From GCA-2748575 sp965222725 (GTDB lineage Bacteria > Pseudomonadota > Gammaproteobacteria > Pseudomonadales > Ketobacteraceae): a DNA stretch of 64,000 nt. Of the stretch, positions 60,559 to 64,000 are shown piece after piece. Made by a program: the position numbers and the translations under genes. The DNA lies in the NCBI GenBank assembly GCA_965222725.1, contig OZ244969.1, positions 2,418,001 through 2,482,000 on the forward strand, read 5' to 3'. Below the pieces are notes generated by a model, which was not told where the DNA came from, ran no database searches, and saw only the letters and a list, made by a program, of their open reading frames with translations. Every line of letters begins with the position of its first letter. Within the stretch, counting starts at the first letter, position 1.

Positions 60559-61098
60559 TCAGGGTTTTAAGGTGAGCGGTGTGATTTCCACGGTCTGTTC
60601 ATCGTCAGAAACCATGATGGCGCCATCCTGAACCGTGCAGCTGAGTTGCATGGTTCGCCGGATCATAGCGGCCATGGCGGCGGTGGCTTCCGGCGCCAGC
60701 TGAATCACTTTCACGTTATCGAATTTGGCAATGGCTTTGGCATTTTGTTCCCACCAGACCGAGGCATTGTTGGTGCCGTACACGTAGATAATCACCTGTT
60801 TGGCCTTGTGACTGGATTTGCGCACCCTTTCCTTGTCCGGCAGCCCCACATCAATCCATAGCAGAAGCTCGTCGCTGTAGGATTTCAGCCAGATGGCGGG
60901 TTCCTCGTCGTTGCTTAATCCCTTGCCGAATTCCAGCCCTTCCTGTTCATTGAGCACATAGGCCAGCAGCCGCACCATCATGCGCTCATCGGTTTCAGAC
61001 GGATGCTGGGCAAGGGTCAGGGAGATTTCCCCGTAACGGTTCTGGTCCATATCGGACAGATTAACCGTGGCTTTGCATATGGTGGATTTCAGGGCCAT
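60559..61098 (-). CDS. YaeQ-family protein
   Basis: The 179-residue product has the YaeQ pattern: MALKSTICKATVNLSDMDQN, HPSETDERMMVRLLAYVL, WIDVGLPDKERVRKSSHKA and an Asn/Asp-rich middle. YaeQ has a PD-(D/E)XK nuclease-like fold, and its role is uncertain. Its ATG shares one base with the stop of the upstream wax ester synthase gene, so the two are translationally coupled. Confidence 0.9.
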   Translation of the reverse strand: MALKSTICKATVNLSDMDQNRYGEISLTLAQHPSETDERMMVRLLAYVLNEQEGLEFGKGLSNDEEPAIWLKSYSDELLLWIDVGLPDKERVRKSSHKAKQVIIYVYGTNNASVWWEQNAKAIAKFDNVKVIQLAPEATAAMAAMIRRTMQLSCTVQDGAIMVSDDEQTVEITPLTLKP

Positions 61099-62471
61099 CA
61101 GGTCATATCCGCTGCGGTTTCCAGTTCGTGGATGCCGTTATCAATATAGTCCAGCAGGCGCTGCATGGAAGGCAGGCTTCGGCGGCAGGCCGTGAGCCCG
61201 AATTCCAGTTGATCATTGTAGCTCACCAGCGTGATGTTCAGGGCGATATGATCAATCGGGATTGAAACCGGGTACATGCCTTCCAGCCGGGCACCGTTCC
61301 AGTAAAGCGTCTTTTTGGGGCCGGGCACGTTGGAAATCACCACGTTAAACGCCCGCCACTTGGGTGCCAGGCCGGTCAGCATATTGAGTCCGGTGGGTGC
61401 CATGGTCAGGGCGGTATAGTTCAGGATTTCCTCCGGGGTCATCTCCCGAAAACGGTTCTTGGCGGTTTGCACCGAGTGTTTGATGACTTCCAGGCGATTA
61501 TAGGGATCGGCAATATGGGTGCCCAGATTGGCCAGAATCATGGCAATCTGGTTGCCGCCTTCGCTGTTATCCTGGCGGGTGGATACCGGCACCATGGCAA
61601 TCAGCGGCTGATCCGGCAGGGCATGCTGGCTGATCAGGTAATCCCGCAGGGCGCTGCCGCAAATGGCCAGCACGATATCGTTCACGGTGGCATCAAATTT
61701 CTTGCACAGCACCTTGATGCGTTCCATGGGGTAGGACTGGGCGGCAAAACGCCGCGAGCCGGTAATATGCTGGTTAAGAATGCTCTGGGGTGCCTGGAAC
61801 ACAGAGACGTAATCCGGATCGTTACGGGCCTGCTGAATGGATTTGGAAATTTCCCGGGCTACTGTGGGAATGGTGGACAGTTGCTTGCCGGCACCGGACA
61901 GCAGGCCACTCAACCCGGAAAACACATCGCTGGGGCTGGGTAGTGCTCTGTCGCTGGTTTTTTGTGGCTGCATGGCCCAGATCGGCGGTATGTCCATTTC
62001 AGCGGGATCTTCGGAAAAGGCTCGGGCGGTCATACGCATGGCGGAGATACCATCGATCATGGAATGGTGGGCCTTGAAGTAGAGCGCGAAGCGTTTGCCG
62101 CGTACCCCTTCGATCAGGTGCGCTTCCCAGAGGGGGCGTTCCCGGTCCATCTGGTTACTGTGCTCTGCCGATACCCGGGCCAGCAGTTCCCGGATACGAC
62201 CGGGCTTGGGCAGGGCTTCATGGCGAAAGTGGTGTTCCAGATCAAAGTGGTCGTCCAGCTCCCAGAAGTACTGGCCGAATTTTCTGACCAGCCGCTTGTT
62301 AAAAGGGGGTTCCGGATGCTGATAGGCCCGTAAGGATTCTGCCATTTCAGTAATGTATTTGGGACCGGCGCCTTCCGGAAAGGAAAACAGTGAGAGGCCG
62401 CCGACATGCATGGGTTGTTGGCGTTTTTCGAGCCATAAAAATAACTGGTCGACCGGTGTAAGTGGTGTCAT
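61098..62471 (-). CDS. Wax ester synthase/diacylglycerol acyltransferase (WS/DGAT)
   Basis: The 457-residue product has the acyltransferase motif HHSMIDG (His135, His136 and Asp140) that is catalytic in WS/DGAT, plus the start LTPVDQLFLWLE, the PLW motif (ERPLWEAHLI) and the late SNVPGPKK. It makes wax esters or triacylglycerols from acyl-CoA and alcohol or diacylglycerol, the storage lipids of marine hydrocarbon degraders. It is the first gene of a pair with yaeQ. This is the strongest single indicator of the organism's lifestyle in the window. Confidence 0.93.
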   Translation of the reverse strand: MTPLTPVDQLFLWLEKRQQPMHVGGLSLFSFPEGAGPKYITEMAESLRAYQHPEPPFNKRLVRKFGQYFWELDDHFDLEHHFRHEALPKPGRIRELLARVSAEHSNQMDRERPLWEAHLIEGVRGKRFALYFKAHHSMIDGISAMRMTARAFSEDPAEMDIPPIWAMQPQKTSDRALPSPSDVFSGLSGLLSGAGKQLSTIPTVAREISKSIQQARNDPDYVSVFQAPQSILNQHITGSRRFAAQSYPMERIKVLCKKFDATVNDIVLAICGSALRDYLISQHALPDQPLIAMVPVSTRQDNSEGGNQIAMILANLGTHIADPYNRLEVIKHSVQTAKNRFREMTPEEILNYTALTMAPTGLNMLTGLAPKWRAFNVVISNVPGPKKTLYWNGARLEGMYPVSIPIDHIALNITLVSYNDQLEFGLTACRRSLPSMQRLLDYIDNGIHELETAADMT

Positions 62472-62676
62472 GTGGCATTCCCGTATAACTGAATTATTGC
62501 AACTTTTTACAAATTGTTGTGCAAATGGATACGCAATTCGTTGTGAGCCAGGGGCCCAGGATTCACACGCATTGCAAGTTTCGCAAGCATTGTAAGATAC
62601 CAGAAAAGTGAATGCTTTGACCTGAAATCATGGATTACTGATAAATAGGGCCGCTGCAGCGGTTTTTCCGTGGTGA

Positions 62677-64000
62677 TCAGGATGCCCGGCGTTGCTGTGT
62701 AATGGGGTGCAGGTGCGTGATCAGCTGTTTGATGGTGACCGGCTTGGTAATAAAGCCGTCCATGCCGATTTGTTGTGATTTCTCCATATACTCAGCCAGG
62801 GCGTGAGCCGATAACCCGAATATCGGTTTGCGATTCAGGCTTTCCTGGTGTTCGTAGTTGCGGATTGCGGTGGTGGCCTCGTAACCATTCATGACGGGCA
62901 TTTCGATATCCATCAGCACGATATCCACTTTCTGGTGGTGATTACGGTACTTTTCAAACACGCTTTCGCCGTTGTCGGCCACCGACACTTCGGCACCGTG
63001 TTTTTTCAGAATGCCTTTAATGACCATCTGGTTAACCTTGTTATCCTCGGCCACCAGAAAATGCATGCCGGAAATATCCAGTACTTCATCCAGCAATTCG
63101 TTTACGGGGTTTTGCGGGTTCAGGCAGCGGGCAATGGTTTGCCGGATCTGGAAGGGGGATACCGGACGCTCCAGAATCAGGGCGCTGTCCAGTTTCTTCT
63201 GGTAGCGCGCTGACTGTCCGGGGCGGGTCAGCACCATGATATGGCTCTTGATCTGGCGGAAACAGCGATGGTGCTGAATGGCTTCAAAGAACATGTCCTC
63301 CAGAAAAAATAGGACGTTGTCCAGGGATTCCGCGTGGCTGACATAATCCACCAGGCCATCGATATCGGTAATGGCCAGCGTATCTTTTACCATGGATTCC
63401 AGATAGCGCTGGCTGGCTTTGGCAAAGCGTTTGTCTTCCATGCCAAAGAGCAGGGTGCATTGCCCGGCGCCTTTGGGGGTGTCAACTTCCGGTGGTGTTT
63501 CCAGGCGGTAGTCTTTAACGGTAAACCAGAAGGTGGAACCGTTGCCTTTCTTGCTGGATACACCGATTTTGCCGCCCATCAATTCGGTCAGCCGTTTGGA
63601 AATTGCCAGACCCAGGCCGGTGCCGCCGTATTTGCGGGTGGTGGAACTGTCTGCCTGGGAAAACGACTGGAAGAGTTTGTTCTGGGCCGCTTTGTCCAGG
63701 CCGATACCGGTATCCTGTACGGCAATTCTGACTTGCTGATTTTCCAGCTGATCAATCTTTATATACACGTAACCCTTGTCGGTAAACTTGAAGGCATTAC
63801 TCAGCAGGTTCAGCAGAATCTGGCGAATTCGGGTGGGATCGGAAAAGATCCGTGACGGAATACCGGGATCAAGGTCAACGTACAACGGCAGGTTTTTTTC
63901 TTCGCACAAACTGGAAAACACCGAGACACACTCATCCACCACTTCGGAAAGATCAACGCTGATTTTCTCTACGTCGAGCTTGTTACTTTCGATCTTGGAG
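62677..64000 (-). CDS. Hybrid histidine kinase, C-terminal part (cut by window edge)
   Basis: The open frame continues through base 64000, so the N-terminus lies outside. The visible part includes the end of HisKA (SKIESNKLDVEK), the ATPase domain (VQDTGIGLDKAAQNK; GGTGLGLAISKRLTELMGGK), a degenerate receiver-like middle region (LFGMEDKRF to LVLTRPG-type) and a C-terminal true receiver (FLVAEDNKVNQMV, DIVLMDIEMPVMNG, FGLSAHAL). It resembles the two other hybrid kinases in its receiver. The sensory part cannot be known from here. Confidence 0.87.
   Translation of the reverse strand, partial: SKIESNKLDVEKISVDLSEVVDECVSVFSSLCEEKNLPLYVDLDPGIPSRIFSDPTRIRQILLNLLSNAFKFTDKGYVYIKIDQLENQQVRIAVQDTGIGLDKAAQNKLFQSFSQADSSTTRKYGGTGLGLAISKRLTELMGGKIGVSSKKGNGSTFWFTVKDYRLETPPEVDTPKGAGQCTLLFGMEDKRFAKASQRYLESMVKDTLAITDIDGLVDYVSHAESLDNVLFFLEDMFFEAIQHHRCFRQIKSHIMVLTRPGQSARYQKKLDSALILERPVSPFQIRQTIARCLNPQNPVNELLDEVLDISGMHFLVAEDNKVNQMVIKGILKKHGAEVSVADNGESVFEKYRNHHQKVDIVLMDIEMPVMNGYEATTAIRNYEHQESLNRKPIFGLSAHALAEYMEKSQQIGMDGFITKPVTIKQLITHLHPITQQRRAS

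Overview
The window reads as chromosome of a marine-type, lipid- and hydrocarbon-handling gammaproteobacterium. The support is indirect but consistent: two FadL-type outer-membrane lipid channels (779-2443 and 55071-56702), a wax ester synthase/diacylglycerol acyltransferase (61098-62471), a DUF1329 protein (44714-46072), an acyl-CoA dehydrogenase/phosphotransferase operon, an RND/MMPL-type exporter, SlyD and FklB, YaeQ, and a three-gene proton-translocating transhydrogenase. An Alcanivorax, Ketobacter or Marinobacter relative would fit, but that placement is inference. No rRNA, tRNA, CRISPR array or intact transposon was seen.

Layout. 0-5.7 kb: an AraC-type regulator cut by the left edge, a FadL paralogue, a Na+/H+ antiporter with a nucleotide-binding tail, and a CNNM/CBS transporter. 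5.7-13.6 kb: a leftward SUF iron-sulfur operon (sufB-C-D-S-A-T-E) with its Rrf2-family regulator transcribed divergently; the space between holds a 15-bp palindrome and two sets of short tandem repeats. 13.7-31 kb: a class II aldolase-like protein, three membrane histidine kinases (two hybrid), a DUF2914 protein, a metal-dependent hydrolase, an RND/MMPL-type exporter, a lipoprotein next to an AdeT-like periplasmic protein, xseA, and an unlisted 36-codon gene with an excellent ribosome binding site. 31-36 kb: a leftward acyl-CoA dehydrogenase / phosphotransferase / histidine phosphatase / SDR operon with a divergent LysR regulator.

36.0-42.2 kb looks like an accessory island. It holds an ECF sigma factor operon (sigma, cytochrome c, small ORF, lipoprotein, membrane protein, DUF2231 protein and a truncated DUF2231 copy), the decayed remains of a Tn3-type resolvase, and a two-gene unit made of a 57-codon peptide gene, a strong hairpin terminator and a stand-alone homologue of phenylalanyl-tRNA synthetase alpha. 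In that ligase the residues that normally hold the phenylalanine ring are changed. This peptide/ligase pair is the best candidate for an undescribed system here.

42.2-64 kb returns to typical chromosome: a serine hydrolase, a TetR regulator, the DUF1329 protein, a porin-like protein overlapping a PstS-like binding protein, a flavodoxin, two FKBP-type isomerases, TM2 and PilZ proteins, RecQ, a PhoD-type phosphatase, the second FadL, pntAA-pntAB-pntB, yaeQ with the wax ester synthase, and a hybrid kinase cut by the right edge.
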